Position numbers and translations under genes: made by a program
Part shown: positions 48,472 to 57,308 of the stretch, one piece after another
Position numbering within the stretch: the first letter of the stretch is position 1
How the letters are laid out: every line of letters begins with the position of its first letter
Notes under the pieces: generated by a model
Database searches by the model: none
What the model was told of the DNA's origin: nothing
Seen by the model: only the letters and a program-made list of their open reading frames with translations
From: Sphingopyxis sp. TUF1
GTDB taxonomy: Bacteria > Pseudomonadota > Alphaproteobacteria > Sphingomonadales > Sphingomonadaceae
NCBI RefSeq assembly: GCF_036687315.1
Contig: NZ_CP144683.1
Coordinates: forward strand, 1,550,001 to 1,614,000
Reading direction: 5' to 3'
Length of the DNA: 64,000 bases

Positions 48472-48520
48472 CTTTGCGCCTTTGCGCGAGGCTTTCAAAA
48501 TCTCGCGCAAAGGCGCAAAG
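48472..48520. repeat. Perfect 19-bp inverted repeat (family F)
   Basis: The arms CTTTGCGCCTTTGCGCGAG (48472-48490) and their exact reverse complement (48502-48520) surround an 11-base loop. The CTTTGCGCCTTTGCG unit resembles a widespread bacterial repeat. It is a single copy here. Confidence 0.85.
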
Positions 48521-48600
48521 GCACGAAGAGGAAGCCGTTCCGCTTTGGTGAAATGACAAAATAGAATGGGCGTTTGGTGAGTTTCGACAGCGGCTTATTG

Positions 48601-49239
48601 ATGAGCGAAGATGAGGCACGCGCCTGGATTGAGGCTGCGTTTTCCCCGACGTCGGCGCAATGGACAAAGCTTGAACGCTTCGTCGCGATGCTTATCGCCG
48701 AAAATGCGCAGCAGAATCTGATCGCGGCGTCGACGATTCCGGCGATCTGGGTGCGGCATATCGCTGACAGCGCGCAGCTGTTGGCGCTTGATTCCGAAGG
48801 CGAAGGGCTTTGGATCGACCTTGGAAGTGGGCCGGGGTTGCCGGGGCTGGTCGTCGCGATTCTGGCCGAGCGGCCGATGCTGCTCGTCGAATCGCGGCGG
48901 CGGCGGTGTGATTTCCTGCGCGCGGTCGCGGCCGAGCTGGGGCTGGATCACGTCGAGGTTGCCGAAGCGCCGCTCGAGCGCGTCGCGACGCGCCGCGCCG
49001 CGACGATCAGCGCGCGCGCCTTTGCTCCGCTCGATCGGTTGATCGACTTATCCGCGCGTTTTTCCACCGAATCGACGCGTTGGCTGCTGCCAAAGGGCCG
49101 AAATGCCGTTAAGGAACTGGCGTTGCTGCCCGAGGCATGGCAGAGAATGTTCCACGTGGAACAGAGCCGCACCGACGCCGAAAGCGGCATCTTGGTCGGC
49201 ACGGGGCGTATCGCGCCGAAAAAGCGAGGGAAAGCATGA
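48601..49239 (+). CDS. rsmG: 16S rRNA (guanine527-N7)-methyltransferase RsmG (GidB)
   Basis: The 212-residue SAM-dependent enzyme methylates G527 of 16S rRNA; loss gives low-level streptomycin resistance in E. coli. The start at the ATG 48601 (MSEDEARAWIEAAF) fits, though TTG/GTG starts 24-27 bases upstream are possible. WVRHIADSAQLLAL and the SAM motif WIDLGSGPGLPGLVVAI are present. parS-like site 3 lies near residue 183 (MFHVEQ). Its TGA overlaps the parA ATG. Confidence 0.95.
   Translation: MSEDEARAWIEAAFSPTSAQWTKLERFVAMLIAENAQQNLIAASTIPAIWVRHIADSAQLLALDSEGEGLWIDLGSGPGLPGLVVAILAERPMLLVESRRRRCDFLRAVAAELGLDHVEVAEAPLERVATRRAATISARAFAPLDRLIDLSARFSTESTRWLLPKGRNAVKELALLPEAWQRMFHVEQSRTDAESGILVGTGRIAPKKRGKA
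49148..49163. promoter_or_regulatory. parS: parS-like site 3 (inside rsmG)
   Basis: TGTTCCACGTGGAACA, identical to site 2, encodes part of the RsmG C-terminus (Met-Phe-His-Val-Glu-Gln). It lies about 90 bases before parA. Confidence 0.88.
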
Positions 49240-50018
49240 TCCGGATCGCGGTGGCAAACCAGAAGGGTGGGGTTGGAAAGACGACGACCGCGATCAATCT
49301 GGCCACCGCGCTCGCGGCGACGGGATGGCGCACGCTGATCATCGACCTCGATCCGCAAGGCAATGCGTCGACCGGCCTCGGCATCAAACAGTCGCAGCGC
49401 GAATATTCGAGTTACGAACTGCTGCGCGGCGACGCGGGAATCGCCGAATGTGCGATCCCGACCGCGGTGCCGCGGCTCGACATCATACCCGCGACGGTCG
49501 ATCTGTCGGGCGCCGAGATCGAGCTGATCGAATATCAGGATCGGCTCAACCGGCTACAGCAAGCCTTGTCAGGCGCCGAAGCGGGGCAGTGGGACATCTG
49601 CCTGATCGATTGCCCGCCGTCGCTGGGAATGCTGACGCTGAACGCGCTGATCGCCGCCGAATCGCTGATCGTGCCGCTGCAATGCGAATTTTTCGCGCTC
49701 GAGGGGCTGAGCCAGCTACTGACGACGGTCGAGCGCGTGCGCGAGCGGTTCAACCAGAAACTGTCGATCCTTGGCGTCGCGCTGACGATGTTCGACCGGC
49801 GCAACCGGCTGACCGACCAGGTTTCCGACGATGTGCGCGAGGTGCTGGGGCCGGTGGTGTTCGACACGGTGATCCCGCGCAATGTCCGCCTGTCCGAAGC
49901 GCCGAGCCACGGGCTTCCCGCGCTGATCTATGACCATCGCTGCGCCGGGTCGGCGGCCTATATTGCGCTCGCGCGCGAGTTGATCGACCGGCTTCCGGCG
50001 ATTCGCAAGGCGGCATAA
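49236..50018 (+). CDS. parA: Chromosome partitioning ATPase ParA
   Basis: The 260-residue ATPase segregates the origin region. It starts MIRIAVANQKGGVGKTTTAINLA, so the deviant Walker A motif (KGGVGKTT) is at residues 10-17. LIIDLDPQGNASTGLG, CLIDCPPSLGMLTLNAL and the DNA-binding part VIPRNVRLSEAPSHG follow. The start overlaps the rsmG stop; an upstream in-frame extension is not homologous. Confidence 0.97.
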   Translation: MIRIAVANQKGGVGKTTTAINLATALAATGWRTLIIDLDPQGNASTGLGIKQSQREYSSYELLRGDAGIAECAIPTAVPRLDIIPATVDLSGAEIELIEYQDRLNRLQQALSGAEAGQWDICLIDCPPSLGMLTLNALIAAESLIVPLQCEFFALEGLSQLLTTVERVRERFNQKLSILGVALTMFDRRNRLTDQVSDDVREVLGPVVFDTVIPRNVRLSEAPSHGLPALIYDHRCAGSAAYIALARELIDRLPAIRKAA

Positions 50019-50975
50019 ATGACTGACAATAAAGAAGAAAAAAGTGGATCGTCGCCGCGTAAGCGTCCGTCGGGGCTGGGCCGCGGGTTGAACGCGCTGT
50101 TCGGCGACGCCGCGGTCGAGGCGCCGGTGCTCGCGACCCCCGGCGCGGCTGCGCGTGCTGCGCCGGTGTCGGGCGATTCGGTTCAGCATGTGCCGGTCGG
50201 ATCGATCCGGCCGCTTCCCGGCCAGCCGCGGCGCCATTTCGACGAGGTCGCGATCACCGAGCTTGCCGATTCGATTGCCTTGCGCGGCTTGCTGCAACCG
50301 GTCATCGTGCGCCGATCGCCCGATGGTGACGGGTATCAGCTCGTCGCGGGCGAGCGTCGCTGGCGCGCGGCGCAGCGCGCGGGGCTGCACCAGATTCCGG
50401 CGCTGGTGCGCGAGCTTGACGATGCCGCGACCTATGAGATCGCGCTCGTCGAGAATATCCAGCGCCAGGATTTGAACGCGATCGAGGAAGCGGGCGCCTA
50501 TCGCCGCCTGATCGACGATTTCGGGCATAATCAGGAGGCGCTGGCAAAGCTGGTCGGCAAGTCGCGCAGCCATGTCGCGAATCTGATGCGCCTGCTCGAC
50601 CTGCCCGAGGCGGTGCAGGCGCTGGTCGGCGACGGATCGCTCGCGATGGGCCATGCCCGCGCGCTCATCGGCGCCGACGACGCCGAAGCGATCGCGCGGC
50701 GGGTGGTCAAGGAAGGCCTGTCGGTGCGCGCGGTCGAGGCGCTGGTGCGCGACGGGAAGGGCGGCGGGCGCAAGGCGCCGCTCGAATATAAAAGCATGGA
50801 CGGCGTGGGCCGCGACCCCGACATCGTCGCGGTCGAACGCCATCTGTCCGAACTGCTCGGGATCGGCGTCGCGATCCAATATACGGGCGGAGGCAAGGGT
50901 GCGCTGACGCTGAAATTCGCGTCGCTCGACCAGCTCGACATGATCTGCCAGCGATTGTCGGGCGAGGGGATTTAG
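50019..50975 (+). CDS. parB: Chromosome partitioning protein ParB
   Basis: The 318-residue CTPase/DNA-binding protein loads on parS and spreads. The N-terminus has RPSGLGRGLNALFGD. Its CTP-binding box region is GERRWRAAQRAGLHQIP, followed by EIALVENIQRQDLNAIEEA, and the helix-turn-helix is NQEALAKLVGKSRSHVANLMRLL. The C-terminal end is the dimerisation domain. It begins on the base after the parA stop. Confidence 0.97.
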   Translation: MTDNKEEKSGSSPRKRPSGLGRGLNALFGDAAVEAPVLATPGAAARAAPVSGDSVQHVPVGSIRPLPGQPRRHFDEVAITELADSIALRGLLQPVIVRRSPDGDGYQLVAGERRWRAAQRAGLHQIPALVRELDDAATYEIALVENIQRQDLNAIEEAGAYRRLIDDFGHNQEALAKLVGKSRSHVANLMRLLDLPEAVQALVGDGSLAMGHARALIGADDAEAIARRVVKEGLSVRAVEALVRDGKGGGRKAPLEYKSMDGVGRDPDIVAVERHLSELLGIGVAIQYTGGGKGALTLKFASLDQLDMICQRLSGEGI

Positions 50976-50998
50976 CGCCGGCGCCGGTTCAAACCGCG

Positions 50999-52768
50999 CT
51001 ATAGCCGGTCCATGCGCAGCCAGCTTTTGCGGCCCAGCCATGCCTTGCCGAGCGCCTGCCGGGCGGCAGCCGCTTCGAGTTTCTTGCCTTGCGCGGCTTC
51101 GCTGCGGGCGAGGCCGTAGAGCGCCCAGCCGTTGTTTGGCGCCTGCGCGAGCGCAGCGCGGAAGGCTTCGCTCGCCTCGGCGGGACGACCGGCCCGGAAC
51201 AGGACGCCGCCGAGCGACTGGCGCACCGGATAATACCAGTAGGTCGGCTCCTGATACGGAAGCGCGGCCTCGATCTCGATCGCCTGGCGATAGAAGCCGA
51301 TCGCTTCCTCATAGCGGCGCTGATGCGCGGCGAAGCGGCCGCGCGCGACGAATTCGGCGAGCCGGACAAGATCGGGGCCGGGAACACCCTGCGCGACCAT
51401 ATCGGCGAAGGCGTCCGACGTGCGGAGGCTTTGCATCGCGGCGAGTTCGCGGTCGAAGCCGGCGCGGTCGCCGCGCTGCGCCTGCGCCACCGCGCGGGCA
51501 TAGTGGCGCATCGCGGTGGGGTAGGGCAGGCGCGCGTCGGGGGCGGGCATCGCGAGGATTGCCTTGGGATCGGCAAATTGGGCCATCGCGAAATAGGGCG
51601 CCGCGTCGATCGACTGGATCCAGGCGATACGCGCCGAGGTCGCGGGGTCGAGCACCGCGCCAAGCCGTTTCGCCTCGCGCACCGCGGTCGTCATGTCGCC
51701 CGCCATCTGCGCCGAGGTGACGATGAAATGGATATTGTGCGGATAATAGCCGTAGCGGACGAGCCCCTGGTCGCCTGCGCCAAGAATATAGGCCTCGTCG
51801 GCGCGCGCCGCGGCGATGTTGACGCGAATCGAATCGGCGTGGCGGCCGCGCAACTGGTAGATGTGGCCGGGCATATGGACGAGATGCGCGGCGCTGGGCG
51901 CGCGCGGATCGGCGAGGCGGTCGGCGGCGGCCTCGGCGCGTGCCGGATCGACCGATTCCATCAGGTGGATATAGAGATGATTGGCCTGGACATGCGCTGG
52001 ATTGCGCGCGAGCACCGTCTCGACCAGCCGCACCGCCTCGCCGCTGCGCCCAATCGGGGTTTTTTTGTCGCCCTGCCAATAATTCCATGGGCTGGCGTTC
52101 ATCGCCGCTTCGGCGGCGAGCACGGCGACATCGTCGTCGCCGGGGAAGCGGCGCGCAACGTTCAGCATCGCGTCGGCATAGGCGGCGTCGAGCGCGGCGC
52201 GGTCGGCGGCGGGGTCGCGCGAATAGCGCAGGGCCACCGCCTCGATCAGCGCGCGCTCGACCGGGCTCGCGGCCCCGCGCAGCGCCATCGCGCGGTCCAT
52301 CGCATTCAGTGCGGCCTCGCGGTCGCGGTCGTCCATGGGCGCGTTGATGTTCGGGCCCAGCGCGAGCGCCTCGCCCCACCAGCACGACGCGCAGCCGGGC
52401 TCGCGGCGCTGCGCCTCGCGGAACGAGCGCACGGCGCCAGCGTGGTTGAAGCCGTAAGTTAGGAGCAGCCCCTGGCTGAAAAAGGCGCGCGCCTGCGCGT
52501 CTTGCGCCGAGACGGGAAAGGGGGAGGCGGTGAGGTCGGAGTAGAGCGGGATGGTGCCGCCCGCGCCCGCCGGGGCGGCGTGGGCACTGGCGATCAGCAA
52601 CTGGCTCGCGAGGGCGGTGCCCGCGCGGCGGGCGCCGCAAAAGGCCTTTGCCAGACGCGTGGGATCAAGCGCGTCAAGCGCCGCGGTGGAAAAGACTGGC
52701 TCGGCGGGCAGGCTGGCGAGCGCAAAGCCCATGGCGGCAGCGGCGGCGGCTTTGAAACTGTGGTGCAT
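50999..52768 (-). CDS. Exported tetratricopeptide-repeat protein
   Basis: The 589-residue protein starts at 52768 (MHHSFKAAAAAAMGFALASLPAEP), a signal peptide. The body is helical with TPR-like units, for example AQARAFFSQGLLLTYGFNHAGAVRSFREAQRREPGCASCWWGEAL near residues 92-136 and ALAQAPNNGWALYGLARSEAAQGKKLEAA near the end. HLVHMPGHIYQLRGRHADSI is a conserved stretch of this family of large TPR proteins. Function is unknown. It points toward oriC, against most neighbours, and ends 23 bases from parB. Confidence 0.75.
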   Translation of the reverse strand: MHHSFKAAAAAAMGFALASLPAEPVFSTAALDALDPTRLAKAFCGARRAGTALASQLLIASAHAAPAGAGGTIPLYSDLTASPFPVSAQDAQARAFFSQGLLLTYGFNHAGAVRSFREAQRREPGCASCWWGEALALGPNINAPMDDRDREAALNAMDRAMALRGAASPVERALIEAVALRYSRDPAADRAALDAAYADAMLNVARRFPGDDDVAVLAAEAAMNASPWNYWQGDKKTPIGRSGEAVRLVETVLARNPAHVQANHLYIHLMESVDPARAEAAADRLADPRAPSAAHLVHMPGHIYQLRGRHADSIRVNIAAARADEAYILGAGDQGLVRYGYYPHNIHFIVTSAQMAGDMTTAVREAKRLGAVLDPATSARIAWIQSIDAAPYFAMAQFADPKAILAMPAPDARLPYPTAMRHYARAVAQAQRGDRAGFDRELAAMQSLRTSDAFADMVAQGVPGPDLVRLAEFVARGRFAAHQRRYEEAIGFYRQAIEIEAALPYQEPTYWYYPVRQSLGGVLFRAGRPAEASEAFRAALAQAPNNGWALYGLARSEAAQGKKLEAAAARQALGKAWLGRKSWLRMDRL

Positions 52769-52934
52769 CGCAACCCTCCCCAAGGTGCGGAACGACCCGG
52801 ACAGCCTATCATAAAAAGGGCGCGCTCCCAAGCCGAGGCGACGATCGGCTGAAAGGCGGACAGTATTAACCCTTATTTATCCATATTTGCGCACAGCGGA
52901 CGGCGAGCAATTTTTTGCCTGTGGGGAGTCCGAA

Positions 52935-54470
52935 ATGCCGAACATGTCCGGTTCGAAGAACCGTTCGACCAGCGCCGATGTCGCGATCATCGGTGCGGGG
53001 CCGGCCGGGCTGACCGCAGCCTATCTGCTGACCAGAGAGGGCTATTCGGTCACGGTGATCGAAAAGGATCCGACCTATGTCGGCGGGATCAGCCGCACGG
53101 TGGAGCATGAGGGCTTTCGGTTCGACATCGGCGGGCACCGCTTTTTCTCGAAGAGCCGCGAAGTCGTCGACCTGTGGACCGAGATTTTGCCCGACGACTT
53201 CATCGAGCGTCCGCGGATGAGCCGCATCTATTATGAGGGCAAATTCTACAGCTATCCGCTGCGCGCGTTCGAGGCGCTGTGGAACCTCGGCGTCGTGCGT
53301 TCGACTTTGTGCATGATGAGCTATGCCAAGGCGAAGCTGCTGCCGAAGAAAAAGGTGCGCAGTTTCGAGGACTGGACGATCAACCAGTTCGGGCGGAAGC
53401 TTTATTCGATCTTTTTCAAGACCTACACCGAGAAGGTGTGGGGGATGCCGTGCGACGAAATGTCGGCCGACTGGGCGGCGCAGCGCATCAAGGGGCTGTC
53501 GCTCGGCGGCGCGGTGATCGATGGGTTGAAACGCAGCCTGGGGCTCAACAAGAAGCCCAACGACGGCATGGCGACCAAGACGTTGCTCGAAACCTTCCGC
53601 TATCCGCGGCTCGGCCCCGGCATGATGTGGGACGCCGCGCGCGACAAGATCGTGGCGGGCGGCAATCATGTATTGATGGGTCACAGCTTCAAACAGCTGA
53701 CGCAGGATCAGGTGAGCGGCCGCTGGCGGCTGACCGCCAACGGCCCCGATGGGGATGTCGTGATCGACGCGGGCCATGTCATCAGCTCGGCGCCGATGCG
53801 CGAGCTCGCGGCGCGCATTCATCCGCTGCCCGCGTGCGCGCTCACCGCAGCACCGAAGCTCAATTACCGCGACTTCCTGACCGTCGCGCTCAAGATCCGG
53901 TCGGCAGATCTGTTCCCCGACAACTGGATTTATATCCACGACAGCCAGGTGCAGGTCGGCCGTGTGCAGAATTTCCGCAGCTGGTCGCCCGAAATGGTTC
54001 CCGACCCCGACCTTGCGTGCGTCGGCCTCGAATATTTCTGTTTCGAGGGCGACGGCCTCTGGGCGTCGAGCGACGACGAGCTGGTGGCGCTCGCGACGAA
54101 GGAAATGGCGATCCTTGGTCTGTGTAACCCCGACGATGTGGTCGGCGGCGCAGTGGTGCGGCAGGAAAAGGCCTATCCCGTCTATGATGATGATTATGCC
54201 GCGCATGTCGAGACGATGCGGTCCGAACTGGAGGCGCGCTATCCGACGCTGCACATGGTCGGGCGCAACGGGATGCACCGCTATAACAACCAGGATCATG
54301 CGATGATGACCGCGATGCTGACCGTGCGCAACATCGTCGCCGGCGAAAAACGCTATGACATCTGGGGCGTCAACGAAGACGCCGAATATCATGAAAGCGG
54401 CACCGAGGGCGAGCAGGCCGCGCTCGCGTCGGTGCGCGATGTGCCGGCGCGCGTCGCCAAGGCCGCCTGA
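52935..54470 (+). CDS. FAD-dependent oxidoreductase, protoporphyrinogen oxidase/UDP-galactopyranose mutase-like
   Basis: The 511-residue flavoprotein starts [32 protein letters not shown], with GGGGACC-like ribosome-binding bases (GGGGAG) upstream. The FAD fold is at residues 14-45 and [25 protein letters not shown] follows. It ends [26 protein letters not shown]. The family is often coded with glycosyltransferases, consistent with GtrA and a GT-C protein next in the operon. It may modify a lipid-linked sugar; the reaction is unknown. Confidence 0.75.
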   Translation: MPNMSGSKNRSTSADVAIIGAGPAGLTAAYLLTREGYSVTVIEKDPTYVGGISRTVEHEGFRFDIGGHRFFSKSREVVDLWTEILPDDFIERPRMSRIYYEGKFYSYPLRAFEALWNLGVVRSTLCMMSYAKAKLLPKKKVRSFEDWTINQFGRKLYSIFFKTYTEKVWGMPCDEMSADWAAQRIKGLSLGGAVIDGLKRSLGLNKKPNDGMATKTLLETFRYPRLGPGMMWDAARDKIVAGGNHVLMGHSFKQLTQDQVSGRWRLTANGPDGDVVIDAGHVISSAPMRELAARIHPLPACALTAAPKLNYRDFLTVALKIRSADLFPDNWIYIHDSQVQVGRVQNFRSWSPEMVPDPDLACVGLEYFCFEGDGLWASSDDELVALATKEMAILGLCNPDDVVGGAVVRQEKAYPVYDDDYAAHVETMRSELEARYPTLHMVGRNGMHRYNNQDHAMMTAMLTVRNIVAGEKRYDIWGVNEDAEYHESGTEGEQAALASVRDVPARVAKAA

Positions 54471-54493
54471 GCTTTAGGCGGGGGAGAAGCGCG

Positions 54494-54925
54494 ATGCAGC
54501 CCGCGCTCAAACTGATCGAATCGATACGCCGCGGCGAGCTCCGCTGGCTCAACTATCTGCTCGCGAGCGCGCTGGCGCTCGGCAGCGATGCCGGACTGTT
54601 CCTGTTGCTGCTCGACGCGGGGCTCGCGCCGGTGCCGGCGTCGGCAACGGGCTACTGCGCCGGCATCCTCGTCCACTGGTTGATTTCGAGCCGCCTCGTA
54701 TTCGCCGACGGCGCCGCCGCGCGCGGCACGGGTGAGCGGCATCGGCAGAAGCTGCTGTTCGTCGGATCGGCCGTCGTCGGGCTGGCGGTCACGACCGCGA
54801 TCGTCGGCGGCGGCAGTGCGCTGGGGCTTGACCCCCGCCTTGCCAAGCTCGCGGCGATCGTCGTCAGTTTTCAGACCACCTATCTGCTCCGCCGTCATAT
54901 CGTCTTCCGGGCCGCCGCGGTATGA
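54494..54925 (+). CDS. GtrA-like membrane protein
   Basis: The 143-residue protein has four hydrophobic segments and the GtrA/DPMS-flippase pattern (RWLNYLLASALALGSDAGLFLLLLDAGL, ATGYCAGILVHWLISSRLVF, and KLAAIVVSFQTTYLLRRHIVF). GtrA relatives move lipid-linked sugars across the inner membrane. It is 23 bases after the oxidoreductase and its TGA overlaps the next ATG (ATGA). Confidence 0.85.
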   Translation: MQPALKLIESIRRGELRWLNYLLASALALGSDAGLFLLLLDAGLAPVPASATGYCAGILVHWLISSRLVFADGAAARGTGERHRQKLLFVGSAVVGLAVTTAIVGGGSALGLDPRLAKLAAIVVSFQTTYLLRRHIVFRAAAV

Positions 54926-56760
54926 GTGAGCCCGCTCCGCCCGCGCCGGGCGTCATCTCGCGCGGCGCCTGGTTCAACCCGGCGCGTATCGCGCTGATCG
55001 TCTGGGGCCTGCTGAGCCTGGTGGCGATTGTCACCCACTGGCAGGCAATCGGCGCGCTCACCCTTCGCGATACCGACGATGCAATGCGCATGGCGCAGGT
55101 GCGCGATCTGCTCGCCGGGCAGGGTTGGTGGGACCTGACCCAATATCGCGTCAATCCGGCAGGCGGCGGCGTGCTGATGCACTGGTCGCGCCTCGTCGAT
55201 GCGCCGCTGGCGGCGGGTATCCTGCTGCTCGAACCCCTGTTCGGGCAGGCGATGGCCGAGAGGATCGTGATGACGGCGTGGCCGCTGCTGCTCGGTGCAG
55301 CGCTGAGCGTCGCCTGCGCGCTCGGCTATCGTAACCTGTCGGACCGCCGCATCGCCTATGTCGTGCCGCTGTTCCTGATCATGTCGGGCTATATTATCGT
55401 CCAGTTCCGCCCCTTGCGCGTCGATCACCATGGCTGGCAGATTTTGCTGGCGATGCTGGTGATGGCGCAGGCGCTGCGCCCCGCGTCATGGCAGGCAGGG
55501 CTGCTCGGCGGGCTGTTCGCCGCGGCGCTGCTCGCGGTATCGATCGAGGGGCTGCCGGTGGCGGCGCTGTTCGCGGGGCTTGCGGCGCTGCGCTGGGCGT
55601 TGCACGGCCGCGGCGACGATCGCGCGCGGCTGTGCGGTTATATGGGTGCGCTCGCCGGCGGCGCGATCCTGCTTCAGTTCGCAACGCGCGGGCCGATGGG
55701 CCTCGTCGGCACCTGGTGCGATTCGCTTTCGGCTCCCTATTTGGCGGCGTTCGTCGCGACGGCGGCCATCATATGCGCATCGGCGCGCGCCAACCCTGCC
55801 GCGTTATGGGCCCGCTTGGTTTTGCTCGCGCTGGCGGGTGCGGCCGCGACGGGCGCGCTGGTGTGGACCGAACCACAATGCGCGAAGGGCCCTTTTGCGA
55901 CGCTTGACCCGATTGTGATCGAATATTGGTACCGAAACGTCCTTGAAGGCCAGCCGCTTTGGCGGGCGAGTCCGCACGACATGATTCATGTGCTCGTGCC
56001 GTCGCTCATCGGCCTTGCGGGTTCAATGCTGGCGTGGCGCCATTCGGATAATGCGGTCGACCGGCGGAACTGGGCGACGGTGATCGCTGCGCTGGTCGGC
56101 GCGGCCGCGCTATCGCTGCTCGTGTTTCGTAGCGTGTCGACCGCGCATCTTTTCGCGCTGCCCGGCTGCGCCTGGCTGGGCCTCCGCGCCTGGACATGGG
56201 CGCGGACGATCCGGGCGATGCTGCCGCGCATTCTCGCCTCGGCGATGGCGGCGCTCACGCTGCCGCTGATCGGCGGGATGACGGTGGCGGCGCTGCTCAG
56301 TCTGGTCGTCCCGGCGCTGCGGGCCGAAGAGGAAAGGGCGAAGGCCGAGGCGGCCGACGCCAATCGCTATCGCGCGAACTGCCTTGACCCCGCGGCGATC
56401 GCCGACCTCAACCGCCTGCCGCGCACAACGTTGCTGACCCCGATCGACCTGGGCGCGCCGCTCGTTTTCTGGACGCGGCACGGGCTGGTCGCGACGCCGC
56501 ATCATCGCAACAAGGACGCGATGGCCGACACGATCCGCGCATTTGCGGGCGATCCCGCGCGCGCCGAGGCGCTGGTGCAGCGGCAGCAGGCGACGTTGAT
56601 CGTTGCCTGTCGCACCGCCAACGACTTCACTAAATATCGCCGCGCGCGCCGGGATTCGCTAGCGGCGCAGCTTTATGCCAGGGCGCCGCCCGACTGGCTC
56701 GAGCCCGTACCGATCACGTCGCGGGCGGGGTTGGCGATATGGCGGGTAAAGCCCGACTGA
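54922..56760 (+). CDS. Putative GT-C-type membrane glycosyltransferase
   Basis: The 612-residue protein has about 12 membrane segments and a soluble C-terminal third. The first loop carries RDTDDAMRMAQVRDLLAGQGWWDLTQYRVN, an acidic pattern like the first extracytoplasmic loop of GT-C/STT3-type enzymes, and a later loop has RPLRVDHHGWQ. Residues 480-612 are soluble. It would transfer lipid-linked sugar in the periplasm. It is coupled to gtrA-like gene by a 4-base overlap. The assignment rests on pattern only. Confidence 0.6.
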   Translation: MSEPAPPAPGVISRGAWFNPARIALIVWGLLSLVAIVTHWQAIGALTLRDTDDAMRMAQVRDLLAGQGWWDLTQYRVNPAGGGVLMHWSRLVDAPLAAGILLLEPLFGQAMAERIVMTAWPLLLGAALSVACALGYRNLSDRRIAYVVPLFLIMSGYIIVQFRPLRVDHHGWQILLAMLVMAQALRPASWQAGLLGGLFAAALLAVSIEGLPVAALFAGLAALRWALHGRGDDRARLCGYMGALAGGAILLQFATRGPMGLVGTWCDSLSAPYLAAFVATAAIICASARANPAALWARLVLLALAGAAATGALVWTEPQCAKGPFATLDPIVIEYWYRNVLEGQPLWRASPHDMIHVLVPSLIGLAGSMLAWRHSDNAVDRRNWATVIAALVGAAALSLLVFRSVSTAHLFALPGCAWLGLRAWTWARTIRAMLPRILASAMAALTLPLIGGMTVAALLSLVVPALRAEEERAKAEAADANRYRANCLDPAAIADLNRLPRTTLLTPIDLGAPLVFWTRHGLVATPHHRNKDAMADTIRAFAGDPARAEALVQRQQATLIVACRTANDFTKYRRARRDSLAAQLYARAPPDWLEPVPITSRAGLAIWRVKPD

Positions 56761-56767
56761 GCCCGCG

Positions 56768-57253
56768 TCAGGCGGCGCGAAAACGCAGCGCCGCGCCGTT
56801 CATGCAATAACGCTTGCCCGTCGGTTTCGGCCCGTCGTTGAAGACATGGCCGAGGTGACCGCCGCAACGCCGACAATGCACTTCGGTGCGCGGATAGCCG
56901 AGGTCGTAATCGGTCGCGGTGCCGATCGCGCCCCTCAGCGGCGCCCAGAAACTTGGCCAGCCCGTGCCGCTGTCATATTTGGTTTTGCTCGAATAAAGCG
57001 GCAGTGCGCAGCCCGCACAGACGAACGTGCCGGCGCGCTTTTCCTTGTCGAGCGGACTGGTGAAGGCCCGCTCGGTCGCCGCTTCGCGCAGCACGCGATA
57101 TTCGAGCGGCGACAGGCGCTTTTTCCATTCGGCTTCGGACAGGCGCCAGCCGGCTTCCGCCTTTGGCCGTGCCGATTTGGCGAACAGCATTGGCGCGGCG
57201 ACGATGCCGCCGCCGAGTGCCAGTCCGCCGAGAAGATGACGTCGCGCAATCAT
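56768..57253 (-). CDS. msrB: Exported peptide-methionine (R)-S-oxide reductase MsrB
   Basis: The 161-residue reductase repairs methionine-R-sulfoxide. The N-terminus MIARRHLLGGLALGGGIVAAP has a twin-arginine-like signal. Zinc cysteines are CAGC and CRRC; the catalytic Cys is in RYCMNGAALRF. SGTGWPSFW is the substrate-binding part. Most MsrB are cytosolic; this one appears to be periplasmic. It converges with the GT-C gene 7 bases away. Confidence 0.9.
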   Translation of the reverse strand: MIARRHLLGGLALGGGIVAAPMLFAKSARPKAEAGWRLSEAEWKKRLSPLEYRVLREAATERAFTSPLDKEKRAGTFVCAGCALPLYSSKTKYDSGTGWPSFWAPLRGAIGTATDYDLGYPRTEVHCRRCGGHLGHVFNDGPKPTGKRYCMNGAALRFRAA

Positions 57254-57308
57254 ATCGAGCCTCCTGCCCCCTTATATGGCGGAAACAGGCGCGCGGTTTC
57301 CGCCGCGG

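Larger units (their letters stand above)
47997..48600. other. Intergenic region between mnmG and rsmG with three repeats
   Basis: The 604-base spacer carries family A copy 3, reversed family B copy 4 in list order (48192-48326), and a distinct 19-bp-arm hairpin (48472-48520). The bases between these repeats show no gene. It interrupts the otherwise compact mnmE-mnmG-rsmG-parAB block. Confidence 0.65.

Noticed and set aside
50999..52768. TPR gene next to parB as a partition component
   Set aside because: It is on the opposite strand, carries a signal peptide and shows no partition motif; adjacency alone is not enough.
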